A stretch of 64,000 nt of DNA. Source: Petaurus breviceps papuanus (lineage: Eukaryota > Chordata > Mammalia > Diprotodontia > Petauridae). The first letter of the stretch is position 1, and every line of letters starts with the position of its first letter. The notes under the pieces are model-generated. The model searched no databases. It saw nothing but the letters and a program-made list of their open reading frames with translations, and was not told where the DNA came from. Made by a program: the position numbers and the translations under genes. Of the stretch, positions 10,063 through 21,144 are shown piece after piece. The stretch lies in contig JAMXIF010001164.1 of NCBI GenBank assembly GCA_028583685.1, forward strand, positions 10,702,864 to 10,766,863. Reading direction: 5' to 3'.

Positions 10063-10429
10063 CCATGAGACATCGCACTGGGATGTATGTTTTCCTTAGA
10101 GAATTATAAAAGACAGTCACAGTGTACCTAATGAGGTTTTCCAGGAAGACTCTTATAGACTTGAGTTCAAATATTTCAAGAGCTAAAAGTGAAGCCAAGT
10201 ATCATTCTTCTCAGTCCTTCAATGGCTCCTTGGCAAACTACTCTTCAGTTTGGGGCTTCTGTTCCTGTGGAGTTAAGAAGATGCATATAATTAGCAAGCT
10301 AATTAAAGAGTTAGATAAACTTTGTCAAGGAATATATATAGCAATTCTTCTCACCCCATTTTATTCTATCCTCTAATCTCCTATCTTCATTCCTGTGCCT
10401 TCTCTTCTCTTCACCTTCTTCCTTTTAAG
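10063..10429. other. No gene; unassigned
   Basis: Unique-looking sequence. The 84-codon frame at 10122-10376 has no recognisable domain and no support. Confidence 0.4.
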
Positions 10430-10668
10430 ATACCAGGTAGTATTCTGGAGTCAAGATGACCTGAGTTCTAATCCAGTGTCAGCCCCTTACTAGCTGTTTA
10501 ATCCTGGGCAAATCACTTAACCTCTATCTGCCTCAGTTTCCTCAAATGTAAAATGGGGATAATAATAGCATCTACCTCCCTGAGATGTTTAGAGGATCAA
10601 GAGAGACATTTGTAAAATACTAAGCATAGTGCCTGGTACATAGAAGGTATTTAATAAATGCTTATTCC
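10430..10668 (+). repeat. MIR CORE-SINE, near full length
   Basis: CTTACTAGCTGTTTAATCCTG, CTGCCTCAGTTTCCTCAAATG, GGGGATAATAATAGCATC, AGTGCCTGGTACATAGAAGG, ending TAATAAATGCTTATTCC. Confidence 0.85.
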
Positions 10669-10774
10669 TTTCCCCCCTTTTTCTCCTTTCTCCTTTCCCT
10701 CTCTTTAAGACATTTACTTGACATAAAACCAAAAAGAAAATTTCAAGGTTATATATTTCATTTAAACCACTACA

Positions 10775-10897
10775 GATAATGGAACAGAGGTCCAAAGAAC
10801 ATTTGCCACAGGTCACCTAAGATTTTGGTGGCAAAGTTAGAATTAGAACCCAGTTCTCTTGATTCTCAGATCAGTGCTTCTCCAATTATACCATTAG
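10775..10897 (-). repeat. MIR CORE-SINE fragment
   Basis: GGTGGCAAAGTTAGAATTAG, ACCCAGTTCTCTTGATTCTC and CAGTGCTTCTCCAATTATACC are antisense MIR head text. Confidence 0.55.
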
Positions 10898-11059
10898 TGG
10901 CATTTGGATTTGAAACTTTGCCACGAGGTCTCCCCACAGTTTTGCAATGCAGTCTGATTTCCATTATTTTATCTAAGTGGGATCATTATATGTGCATCTC
11001 CCTCAACAATCCCTTTTTTGCTGAAGTGAAGAGAAGAAAACAAATATGGAAAGAACTAG

Positions 11060-11420
11060 TTTAAATTCTTGTTTTCTTAACATTTAATTCCTTAAAGGAA
11101 GGGCTTATATAATCAATCCAATTTCATTAACGGCTACTTAAAACAACGGCTGTCTGCTTTTAACAAAGGTGTTTATAAGGCATATTTTGTGATGCTTCAT
11201 AAACATGATATTATCCTGATGGGAAGGGCATAAAAGTATATTATCAGCTACTAATGACAAACTAATGAACAAAAATCACATCATTAACACATCCTCCATA
11301 GTCTTCGATGAACTCATTTACTTATTTACTGCCCTGTTTTATTTTAAAGAAGATTGATTAAAGTATTTTGACTAGCGTCAGATCAATCAAAGGAAGAAAT
11401 ATTTAAAACTTCTAAGAGAT
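11060..11420. promoter_or_regulatory. Candidate conserved non-coding element
   Basis: Matches no repeat I know. It is AT-rich with dense TAAT/ATTA and related motifs (CTAATGACAAACTAATGA, TTTCATTAACGGC) and keeps a few CpGs, as many deeply conserved enhancers do. This is judged by composition only; conservation cannot be seen from one genome. Confidence 0.25.
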
Positions 11421-12324
11421 GCTTAGGTTCTTGGTCATGAGATACTAAGGAATGATGGGGCTTGGGAGAAGGAGGGGGTGGCTTTTTTTCTGTAGGGGAA
11501 TAGGGAAGGTTAAAGATAAATATTTGTTCATCCTGTCCTTTCAACATTTGTTAAAGACTAGCAAATTAAGAGTTGTTCTCATTGCCAGGAATACCCAGGT
11601 TCAAGACCTCTCAATGTCCCCAAGTAATTCTTTAAGATGAATAGTTGCAGAATAGTTAAAATTTGCATTGGCAGAGAGTAGTTTCTCACTGGAAATTCTC
11701 TATACCAGTGAAACAAGAAGTATAGTTTTTAAAAGTCTAAGAAAGCTACATATTTCATATTAGAACAAATGAATTTCCTCTAAGGCAGCTCCACAAAAAT
11801 TCTCCTCTGATGCCACATCATGGTGGAGGTAAAATGGGGTTTTCAAAAGACCTAGCTTAGAAGCTTCCCTTTAGCTTAAAAGTCTGCAAGTAGAAATGCA
11901 GAGACAGATTATATGTCTGCTCTCCTGGGCCTCATCTAGTCAAGTATCTGCAGGATCATTAACAAAGGATTATCTACTAGGTGATGAATTATTTGACATA
12001 TAGCTCCCCATTAAATAGAAAAAAAAATGTCCTCTTTTGTAGATGAGGAAACTACATCTCTGAAAAGTTGAATACATTGATAGAAGAAACCTGAGGGAGC
12101 ACAGCAAAAAGACATGAAATTAGAAAGCTCCCACCAACAATTTGTGTGGCCTGTTTTCATCAGTGATCATAAAAGTTTTAGATTCTCCTACTGTAGGAAG
12201 CAAGTATAACACAAAAGAAGATGGTATACTATACTATGAACCTCTCTTCCATAAATATCTATTCTATAGCATATACTTAAAAAAAATAAATTCAAACTGA
12301 CACTTTCCAAACTGTCCTACTTAT
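11421..12324. other. No gene; unassigned
   Basis: No repeat recognised apart from a short MIR-like scrap near 12,035 (TTGTAGATGAGGAAACTAC). No supported ORF. Confidence 0.4.
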
Positions 12325-12338
12325 CTGTGCTTCCTTTT
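12325..12338. repeat. Target-site duplication of the minus-strand HAL1, left copy
   Basis: CTGTGCTTCCTTTT occurs here and again at 15145-15158, a perfect 14-bp pair that brackets the element. Confidence 0.9.
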
Positions 12339-15144
12339 CTTTTTTCAATTTATTTACTTATTTTTAGTTTTCAACATTCATTTCCACAAGATTTTGAGTT
12401 ACAAATTTTTCTCCCTGTCTTTCCCCTACCTCACCCCAAAATAGCAAGCCTACTGAATACCCTTTTGCCCAATCTGTTCTTTCTTATATCCTCCCCCATT
12501 CCCCCACTAACTTTCTAGTAGAGCAAAATGGATTTCTATACTCCAGTGCCTATATATCTTATTTCCCAGTTGCATATAAAAACAAGTTTTTTAACAATAT
12601 TTTTTGAAAACTTTGCGTTCTAGAGTCTTTCCCTTCTTCTCTCCTCACTTACCCCCACTGGGAAGATAAGCAATTCAACATAGGTTGGACATGTGTAGTT
12701 ACACAAAACATTTCCATAGTAGTTGTATTGTGAAAGACTAACTATTATTTACCTCCATCCTATCCTGCCCCACACTTATTCCATTTTCTACTTTGACCCT
12801 GTCCCTTTTCAAAAGTGTGTACTTCTAACTACCCTCTCCTCTAATCTGTCCTCCCTTCTATCATCCCCCCTCTTATCCCCTTTCCCCCTATTTTCCTGTA
12901 CAGTAAGATACCCAATTGAGTGTGTATGTTATTCCCTCCTTAAGCCAAATTCAATGAGAGTAAGGTTGACCCATTCCCTTTCACCTTCCTGCTCTTCTCC
13001 TCGATTGTAAGTGTTCTCTTGCCTCTGTTATATGAGATAATTTACCCTAATCTATCTCTCCCTTTCTCCTTCTCCCAATATATTCCTGTCTCACCTCTTA
13101 ATTTTATTTTTTAGATATCCTTCATATTCAACTCATCCTGTGCCCTCTGTCTATGTATACGTGTATGCAATATGCGCACACTTACATATATTTATACACA
13201 CATACACCTTCCTATACATACATATATACTCCCTTCAACTATCCTCATATTGGAAAAAGTCTCATGAGTTACAATTACTGTTTTTCCATGTATTGTAAAT
13301 AGTTCAACTTTAATATGTTCCTTATGATTTCTTTTTCCTGTTTACCTTCTCTTGCTTCTTGCATTTCAAAGTCAAATTTTCTGTTCAGCTCTGGCTTTTT
13401 CATCAAGAATGCTTGAAAATCCTCTATTTCATTGAATGACCATATTTTCCCCTAAAGCATTATACTCAGTTTTTCTGGGTAGGTGATTCTTGGTTTTAAT
13501 CCTAGCTTCTTTGACCTCTGGAATATCATATTCCAAGTCCTTCAATCCCTTAATGTAGAAGCTGCTAGATCTTTTGTTATCCTGATTGTTTTTCCAACCA
13601 TACTCAAATTGTTTCTTCCTGATGTTTTTCATTTTCTCCTTGACCTGGGAACTCTGGAATTTGGCTATAATATTCCTAGAAGTTTTCTTTTTGGAATCTT
13701 TTTCAAGAGGTGATTGGTGAATTCTTTCAATTTCTATTTTGCCCTCTGGTTCTAGAATACCAGGGAAATTTTGCTAGTTAATTTCTTGAAAGATGGTGTC
13801 TAGGCTCTTTTTTTGGTCATGGCTTTCAGGTAGTTCAACAATTTTTAAATTATCTCCCCTGGATCTATTTTCCAGGTTAGTGGTTTTTCCAATGAGATAT
13901 TTCACATTGCCTTCTATTTTTTCATTTGTTTGGATCTGTTTTATAGTATCTTGATTTCTCATAAAGTCATTAGCTTCCAATTGCTTTAATCTAATTTTGA
14001 AGGAATTATTCTCTTCAGTGAGTGTTTGAAATTCCTTTTCCATCTGGCAAATTTGGCTTTTTAAGGTATTCTTCTCCTCATTGGCTTTTTGGGCCTCTTT
14101 TGCCATTTGAGTTAGTCTATTTTTTAAGGTGTTATTTTCTTTAGCATATTTTTGTGTATCCTTTAGCAAGATGTTGACTGGCTTTTCATGATTTTCTTGC
14201 ATCTTTCTCATTTCCCTTGCCAATTTTTCCTCCACTTCTCTTACTTGTTTATTCCAAATCCTTCTTGAGCTCCTCCATGGCCTGTGACCAGTTCATTCAT
14301 TCACCAAGAAAAATTCCTTGGAAACTTTTGATGCTGGAGTTCTGACTTCATTGTCTTCCTCCCTTTTGTACCCACAAAATGATTGTATGGTCTGATTGTG
14401 CTTCCTCTGCTTTCTCATCTTTCCAATTACTTGATTTTTGAGCTCTTTGCCATGGTAAAGCACTGCTTCCAGAATGGAGAGAGCTTTGTCCCAAATTGCT
14501 GGGGTTTTCACGGCTGCCAGAGCTGTTAGTTTGGTGCCCTCTCTACTGTCCCCACAAGCTCTGGAACACTGGCCACACACCCCAGAACTGCCACCCAAGA
14601 CCATAATCCAGATCCAAGCAGGTCAAAACAAGAGCAATTACCCTCTGAATGGTCACTTGGTCCCCCTACAATCTGGAGGAGCCAGGAGCTCTGGAAGCAG
14701 TCACAGGGCAGCAGCTGCAGCTGCCATGCCTCTCCACTTCTTGTCCTGGGGGCAGAGGCTGGACCACACTCTTCCTTTACCCGTCCATCAGAGTTCCCCA
14801 CTGACCTTTTATTTTCTCTTTGGTGTTTATGGTTTGAGAAGTCTGGAAACTGCCACAGCTGCTGGTGGTTCAATCTCATGAAGTCTGCTCTGGCTGCTGC
14901 TGGTAGGGGTTGCTCTGGGGCCAGAACTGTGGCTCACAGGGGTCTGTGCTTGGCTCCCAGCATGCTGCAATAGACCTTTCCTGTTGGCCTGCCAGTTTGC
15001 CTTCACCAGGAGATTTGTTTCTGTCACTTTTTGGGTTCTATAGCTTTAAAATTTATTTAGAGTCATTTTTTACAGGCATTGGAAATGATTGGAGCCTGAG
15101 CCCATGCCAAGTTTGTGCTTTTACTCCACCATCTTGGCTCTGCC
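12339..15144 (-). mobile_element. HAL1-type (ORF1-only L1) retrotransposon
   Basis: About 2.8 kb, minus strand, complete end to end. The 5' end reads CAGAGCCAAGATGGTGGAG (15144 downward), an L1-style start. A GC-richer 5' UTR (15144-14279) is followed by an ORF1 remnant (14278 to about 13340), then a 3' UTR of about 1 kb with a TA/CA tract (about 13150-13235), ending AATGTTGAAAACTAAAAATA plus an A-rich tail at 12339. No endonuclease or reverse transcriptase (ORF2) is present, and the 3' UTR follows ORF1 directly, as in the half-L1 (HAL1) group. It needs L1 enzymes in trans. Flanked by a perfect 14-bp target-site duplication. Confidence 0.85.
13340..14278 (-). pseudogene. HAL1 ORF1 (L1 ORF1p-like) remnant
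   Basis: Starts at ATG 14278-14276 (MEELKKDLE), but a stop falls near codon 10 (frame change). The longest surviving frame is 14235-13774 (153 codons). It is a heptad-rich coiled coil (residues about 10-100, many E/K/Q/L), then the start of the RNA-recognition domain with the L1 signature LENRSRGDNLKIVELPE. Later pieces lie in other frames: an internal segment at 13632-13429 and the C-terminal FNEIEDFQAFLMKKPELNRK. The known role of L1 ORF1p is as a trimeric RNA chaperone in the retrotransposition particle. This copy is not functional. Confidence 0.8.
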
Positions 15145-15158
15145 CTGTGCTTCCTTTT
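15145..15158. repeat. Target-site duplication of the minus-strand HAL1, right copy
   Basis: CTGTGCTTCCTTTT, identical to 12325-12338. Confidence 0.9.
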
Positions 15159-15187
15159 AAACTATGTTCTTTATTCCTCTATATACA

Positions 15188-15199
15188 TTTTAAAATGTT
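15188..15199. repeat. Target-site duplication of the plus-strand HAL1, left copy
   Basis: TTTTAAAATGTT here and at 18478-18489. The TTTTAA core is a typical L1-endonuclease target. Confidence 0.8.
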
Positions 15200-16166
15200 T
15201 TAGTTAAGGTGGTGAAGTAAAAGTTGGGACTTGCTTGAATTCTCCCTTAACCCCTTCAAATACCTGTAAAAATGACTCTAAACAAATTCTAGAGCAGCAA
15301 AACACACATAATGACAGAGCAAAACAAATTTCCAGCCCAAGACAATGTGGAAGTTTGAGAGTAAAAGTCTGTTGCACCAGTCTGAGAGATGAGTATAGTC
15401 CAGTGTGGTCCTTGCCAGCAACAGATCAGTCTTGGGTGAACCCAGAGCAGGCCTCAGGGGACTGAACCAATGGCAGTTGTACCAGTTTCCAGACTTAACA
15501 ACAAACAAATTCCAAAGACAACTCAGAAGGTCAGTAGGAAAGGTCTGTCAGATCTGAATGAGAAAGGAGCATGGTCCAGTCCCAGGCCCAGGGCAGCAGC
15601 AGTGCTGGATGTGGCAGTGGCTGCTTCCAGAACTGTCAGGGCTGTGGGGGTATTGAGTGGCTGATCAGAGGGGGATTTCAGGGATCTGTGTTGGCAATGA
15701 TGTAGGATTCTCTTGCTTTACCTGTGCTTGGATCAAGGTTGCAGTCCTGGGGTGAGGAGGAGCACAGGCATGGCAGTGGAGAGGGAATCCTCCTCATAGT
15801 TCCAAGGCAGAAAAGAGTACTCATGGTTACTCATAGACCAGAGCACAGGTTAGGAGATGAGTAAACACTTCTCCTTTGATCATAGCACCTTGGAAGAACT
15901 GAAAATTTATAGCTTCCTAGAAATATCTCTGAAAACAACTGCACAAAAGCCCTGAAGCTTGGGACAGAACACTTTCCACACTGGAACCAAAGACCTACCT
16001 TAAAAAAGAGCTAAATAGTCAAATAATTGGTTAGGAAAATGAGCAACCAGCAGAAAAAAAAAATCAGAATATAGAATCTTACTTTGGTGACAAAGAAGAT
16101 CAAAATATACAACCAGAAGAAGGCAACAGAGTCAAAGCTTCTACATCCAAAGCCTCCAAGAAAAAT

Positions 16167-16180
16167 AAGAATTTGTCACA
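16167..16180. repeat. Target-site duplication, left copy
   Basis: AAGAATTTGTCACA, repeated perfectly at 16479-16492 around the dimeric SINE. Confidence 0.9.
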
Positions 16181-16478
16181 GGGGGGCGGCCAGGTAGCAC
16201 AGTGAGTAAGAGCAGCAGCCCCAGAGTCGGGATGACCTGGGATTGAATCTGGGCTCAGACACTTAGCACCCACCCAGAAACACCTGGCTGTGTAACCTTG
16301 AGCAAGTTACTTAACCACAATTGCTTAGGGGTGGCCAGGTGGTGCAGTGAGTAAGAGCACCAGCCTCAGAGTCGGGATGACCTGGGATCTAAACCAGGCT
16401 CAGATACTTAGCACCACACCCACAAATAACTGTCCATATAACCTTGAGCAAGTTACTTAACCCCAATTGCTTAAAAAA
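16181..16478 (+). mobile_element. Dimeric tRNA-derived SINE inside HAL1
   Basis: Same two-monomer design as 6301-6602: GGGGCGGCCAGGTAGCACAG head, a second head at about 16328 (GGGTGGCCAGGTGGTGCAG), and both monomers ending ACCTTGAGCAAGTTACTTAACC. The tail is short (about 8 A). Inserted in the HAL1 5' UTR just before ORF1 with a perfect 14-bp target-site duplication, so it is younger than that HAL1. Confidence 0.85.
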
Positions 16479-16496
16479 AAGAATTTGTCACAAGCC

Positions 16497-17410
16497 ATGG
16501 AAGAGATCAAAAATGATTTTGAAAATCAAGTAAGAGAAGTAGGGGGAAAATTGGAAAAAGAAATGAGAGTGATGTGAGAAAATCATGAAAGGTGAGTCAA
16601 CAGCTTGCTAAAAGGGAAACCCCCCCAAAATATTAAAGAAAATAACACCTCAAAAATCCACCCCAAATGATGAAAGAGGTACACAAATCCAATGAAGAGG
16701 AGAATGCCTTAAGAAGCAAAACTAGCCAAATGGAAAAGGAGGTTCGAAAGCTCACTGAAGAAAATAATTCCTTAAAAATTAGAATGGAGTAAATTGAACC
16801 TAATGACTTTATGAGAAACCAAGAATTATAAAACAAAACTAAAAGAATGAAAAAAATAGGAGACAATGTGAAATATCTCATTGGAAAAAAAATTGACCTC
16901 TAAAATAGATCCAGGAGATATAAAATAAAAATTATTGGACTACCTGAAAGCCATGATCAAAAAAAGAGCCTAGACATCATCTTTCAAGAAATTATCATGG
17001 AAAACTTCCCTGATGTTCTAGAATCAGAAGGGGAAATAAATATTGAATGAATCTACCAATCACTTCCTTACAGAGATCCCAAAAGCAAAACTCCTAGGAA
17101 TAGCATAGTCCAAATTCCAGAGTTCCCAGGTCAAGGAGCAACTATTGCAAACAGACAGAAAGAAACAATTCAAGTATGGTGGAAACACAATCAGGATAAC
17201 ACATGATCTAGCAGATTCTACATTAAGGGATCAGAGGGCTTGGAATATGATAAGAGCCATCTGTCCAGCAAAACTGAGTACAATACTTCGGTGGGTGGGG
17301 GAGTGGATTGGACATTCAGTGAAATAGAGAACTTTCAAGCATTTTTGATGAAAAGACTAGAGCTGAATAGAAAATTTCACTTTCAAATACAAGACTCACG
17401 AGAAGCATGA
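16497..17410 (+). pseudogene. HAL1 ORF1 (L1 ORF1p-like) remnant
   Basis: Begins ATGGAAGAGATCAAAAATG (MEEIKNDFENQVREVGGK), colinear with the minus-strand copy. A coiled coil is followed by a decayed RNA-recognition segment, then IRITHDLADSTL and the C-terminal domain text FSEIENFQAFLMKRLELNRK. Several stops and frame changes; the longest surviving frame is about 60 codons (17145-17327). Non-functional. Confidence 0.75.
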
Positions 17411-17535
17411 AAAGGTAAACAGCAAAGAGAAATAATAAGGGACTTATTAAAATTTAACTCTTAACATTTCTACATGAAAAGATGATATTTGTAATTCATG
17501 AGACATTTTTCAGTATTAGGATAGTTGGAGGGAAT

Positions 17536-17634
17536 CTATACATACATATACATATATATGCATATATGTATACACACATATATACATATACCCACATATA
17601 CATATACATGTATACATACAGACACACACATATA
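17536..17634. repeat. Mixed TA/CA/TG microsatellite in HAL1 3' UTR
   Basis: Alternating purine-pyrimidine text (ACATACATATACATATATAT and similar). It occupies the same relative position as the tract at about 13150-13235 in the other copy. The Y/C/I/H-rich frame here is an artefact. Confidence 0.9.
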
Positions 17635-18477
17635 TAGAAAGGACATAGGGTAAGTTGAATATGAGTAGATAATGTCTAAAAATAAAATTAAGGGATGAGA
17701 GAGGAGTATACTGGGAGAAGGAGAAAGGGAGAGGTAGAATGGGGTAAATTATCTCACATAAAAGAGGCAAGAGGAAGCTTTAACAGTAGATGGGAAGAGC
17801 AGGGAGGTGACAGGGAATGAGTGAACCTTACTCTCATCAGATTTGACTTAAGCAGGGAATAACATACACACTCAATTGGGGTTGGAAATCTATCTTACCC
17901 TACAAGAAAGTAGGGGGGAAGGGGATAAGACAAAGGGGGATGATAGAAGGCAGGGCAGATTGGGGGAAGGGGTAATTAGAAGCAAAGACTTTTGAGGAGG
18001 GACAGGGTAAAAGGAGAGAGAATAGAATAAATGGGGGTGGAATAGAATGGAGAGAAATATATGCCTTTCACAGTATGACTGTTATGGAAGTGTTTTACAT
18101 AACTACACATGTATAACCTATATTGAATTGTTTGCCTTCTCAATGAGAGGTTGGGGTGGGGAGAGAGGAAGGAAGAGAATTTGGAATTCATAGTTCTAAA
18201 AATGAATGTCAAAAATTGTTTTTACATGCAACTGGGAAATAAGATATATAGGCAATGGAGTGTAGAAATATATCTAGTCTTACAGGAAAATAGAATGTAA
18301 GGGGATAACAGAAGGAGTGGGGGTGATAGAATGGAGGACAGATTGGGAAAAGGGATAATCAGAATGTATGCCACCTTGGGGTGAAGGGAGGGGAGATATG
18401 GGGAGAAAATTTGGAACTCAAAATCTTATGGAATTGAATGTTGAAAACTAAAAATTAATTAATAAAAAGATTACCAC

Positions 18478-18489
18478 TTTTAAAATGTT
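18478..18489. repeat. Target-site duplication of the plus-strand HAL1, right copy
   Basis: TTTTAAAATGTT, identical to 15188-15199. Confidence 0.8.
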
Positions 18490-19740
18490 ATAGTTGCCCC
18501 CCCTTCATAAAATTTACTTTCTCCTCTTTAAATTGATCTAATATATGTACTTTTTAAGTTTTATTAAATTTTGTATCTGCATTCACAAGATCTAACTCAA
18601 GTCTAGTCTTTTCTTAAGGAATTGAAAGTTCTCTATTCCAATAAAGATCATTTCCCCCCACTTAGCTTTAAGCTTTATATGGTTAATAATTTTTGGTTGT
18701 AAGCCTTTAAGAATAGTATTTAACAAGATTGCCTCTCATTTGTAGAAGAAGCTCCCAGTTCTTGTGTGATCATAAATATGATTCTTAGGTCCTTGAACTT
18801 TTTTCTACCTGTCTCTGCTATTTTTCCTGTGATGTCAAAGGTAGATTTTACCTAGTAAAGTCCTAAGACTTTTGTTTTTGGAGTATTTTTCTCTTTCATG
18901 TTTCCCTCTGTTTCTCATAGATTTGGGCAGTTTTCAGTTAAGATTTCCTAAAATGTTATGTCCAGCCTTTTTTCAAATGTTTTTGTTGGGCAGGGCCTCT
19001 GATTACCTATTTTCCAGGTCAGTTTTTGATAGCAGATACCCGACATTTTCTTCTTTTTTTAACTATCCAAAAATGTTCTAATAGTTCTTGCTATCTCAGG
19101 GAATCATTGATTTCTCTTTGGTCTATTCTGGTTTTAGTAAGTCTACTACCTGAGAAAGTTTTCTCATCTATGCTAATTATCAACCATTCTTGCCTAGAGG
19201 TTTTATACCATTTATCTCTTGCTTTATTTCTCATAGTATTTCTTTAGTTTTATGGAAAATCCAACTTTTCTTTGCTTCTCTTTTTGTGCTTATGGATAGT
19301 TATTGTCTCCTAGGTTGAATTTTTGGGTATATTTGAGTCTTTTATGGTTCACCAGAATGGTCAGTTTATTCTACTTATTCTCTATAGCTTTTACTACTAA
19401 ATTTGGGTTTTGTGCTGGGGCCAAGTTCCACCTTCTGCTATGTTTTGAGTGGTGCAGTTAGTTCTTTCACATCTTAATTTGAGTCATCTGGGTTAATTTA
19501 TTGACCTCCACATCCAGGAGATACCGTTGAATCTTTGAGGTTCAGAATAATCGATCTTTAGCCCCTTCTATGGCACCCCAGGAAAGAAATACAAGGGCCT
19601 GACTTAGTGGTATCTCAGTATAGTGGTGCTGTTGGGACTGGTTGTTGCTGCTGTAGGTGACTTATAAGATCCTTGTTGTGGGTTTCCAACCACTCTGGGT
19701 TTTTTGGGGGGTTGGTCCTCTGCTCTTAATTCTTTTTAAT
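18490..19740 (-). repeat. Older L1 5' UTR and ORF1 fragment
   Basis: Read on the minus strand there is a 5'-UTR-like section (19740 to about 19250), then coiled-coil text ending in NVGYLLSKTDLENR, the L1 ORF1 junction of coiled coil and RNA-binding domain. Towards 18620 a segment resembling the ORF1 C-terminus appears (GIENFQ, then RLDLS in another frame). Much more diverged than the two HAL1 copies beside it. Confidence 0.45.
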
Positions 19741-19789
19741 ACAGAGCCTTGAAGGATACACACTTCTCTGACTGGAAATATCAGGGAGA

Positions 19790-20190
19790 CTACCAGAAGC
19801 ATTGATTAAGAACTTAGACACTATGCTATATCCTGAAAATATAAAGAAAGGCAAAAGCATGGTCCTGATTCTCAAGGAACTCATATTCTAATGGGGGGAG
19901 ACAACATACGAATGACTGTACATATAAGAGATATGCAGAGCAGATGGAAGGTAATCTCAGAAAGAGGGTGCTAGGAGTTGGGGGAGTTTGTGGATTCTGG
20001 GGCTGGGAAAGACCTTTTACAGATACGGGACTTGCACTAAGTCTTACAGGATCTCAGGAGGCAGAGTTGAGGAGGGAGAAAATTCCAGGTATATGGGAAA
20101 TCTAATGGAAAACCATGGAATTGGGTTGTGAAATGTTGAGAATGAGAAATAGTGAGAGGACCAGTGATGCTGGATATATTACTAAAAAAG
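19790..20190 (-). repeat. L2 LINE 3' region
   Basis: AAGGAACTCATATTCTAATG, GGGGGAGACAACATACGAATG, GGAGGCAGAGTTGAGGAGG and GAGGACCAGTGATGCTGG follow antisense L2. Confidence 0.65.
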
Positions 20191-20472
20191 ACTGGAAATA
20201 TAGGAGAAGTCAAGGTTTGTCTTGTTTATGCTGATGCTGGTATTTGTGGAAGTCCCCTCCTTTATTTTCTGTGAGCTTCTGGCTGACTTTTTGTGCAGAA
20301 CAAGGGTGAAAGAAATTACTCACATTAGTTTTCTATTCAATTTCTTGGTCATTATTTGGTCTGTTACTATTTTTACTAGAGTATCCTGGGAAGCTGTCTT
20401 GGCTCCCTCCTTTCAAGAAGTCATCTTGGCCTGGTAGGTCTCCATAAATATAGTCTTACAAGCAAATAAAAT

Positions 20473-20485
20473 GGTTGTGATTTTT
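20473..20485. repeat. Target-site duplication, left copy
   Basis: GGTTGTGATTTTT, repeated perfectly at 20640-20652. Confidence 0.9.
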
Positions 20486-20639
20486 GTTTTTTTTTCTTTT
20501 TGGAGGGCAGTTGGGGTTAAGTGACTTGCCCAAAGTCACACAGATAGTAAGTGTGTCAAGTGTCTGAGGCCGGATTTGAACTCAGGTCCTCCTGACTCCA
20601 GGCCGGTGCTCTATTCACTGAACCACCTAGCTTTCCCCA
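20486..20639 (-). mobile_element. Monomeric tRNA-derived SINE with A-tail
   Basis: On the minus strand: GGGAAAGCTAGGTGGTTCAG head, GGAGGACCTGAGTTCAAATC (box B-like), ACTATCTGTGTGACTTTGGG, then an A-rich tail. It lacks the CORE and RTE tail of Mar-1. A perfect 13-bp target-site duplication marks both ends and suggests a fairly recent insertion. Confidence 0.85.
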
Positions 20640-21144
20640 GGTTGTGATTTTTTAAAAGGATTTTGCATAATGATTGTATTTCTCTTTCTATCATTGCAGT
20701 GATGATTGTAACAGTCACACAAAGACCTAGAGAAAAAAAAAACACACTCTGATGTTTAAAGTGCATCTCATTCAGTGGTAGAGCTGTAGAGTTTAAATAC
20801 ATCTTCTGTTTAGAGGACATTTGAGGAAACTTCTAATGAATTACCTTGACCGCTGGAGCCATCTTCCTCTTTGCTATTTGAAGTATCATCATAGGGATGG
20901 TTTTTCTTAAAATATACATACAGTCACAAAATGTATGATGTGAATAATGGCAAAAGCAGTGAAAATTCCTGAAACTGATAGGAACAGTGAGGGAAGTGAG
21001 GTCACATTTCTACCTTACTTCTCTGATATCCATCCTCCAAGTCGATTTGAAATCTGACCAGGACTCCTGAAAGTATTTCTTGGTAACAAAACTGTTCTTC
21101 ACCTCTGACCTAGGATGCAGAGAATAAAATATTATAACTTATTG

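Larger units (their letters stand above)
15200..18477 (+). mobile_element. HAL1-type (ORF1-only L1) retrotransposon
   Basis: About 3.28 kb including a 298-bp SINE. It begins in the L1-like GGTGGTGAAGTAAAAG, slightly shorter at the 5' end than the copy at 63 kb, has a 5' UTR to about 16496, an ORF1 remnant at 16497-17410, and a 3' UTR of about 1.07 kb ending TGTTGAAAACTAAAAATTAA and an A-rich tail. No ORF2. The 3' UTR (TACACATGTATAACCTATAT, TTGCCTTCTCAATGAGAGG) is the same as that of full L1 elements such as the one at 41.9-44.77 kb. Flanked by a 12-bp target-site duplication. Confidence 0.85.

Noticed and set aside
13774-14235. 153-codon coiled-coil ORF as a host gene
   Set aside because: It is the ORF1 of a HAL1-type element: same order as the copy at 16.5-17.4 kb, L1 signature LENRSRGDNLKI, and bounded by target-site duplications.
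14474-15027. Several overlapping 66-135 codon ORFs on both strands
   Set aside because: They lie in the GC-richer HAL1 5' UTR, with no domain and no agreement with the other HAL1 copies.
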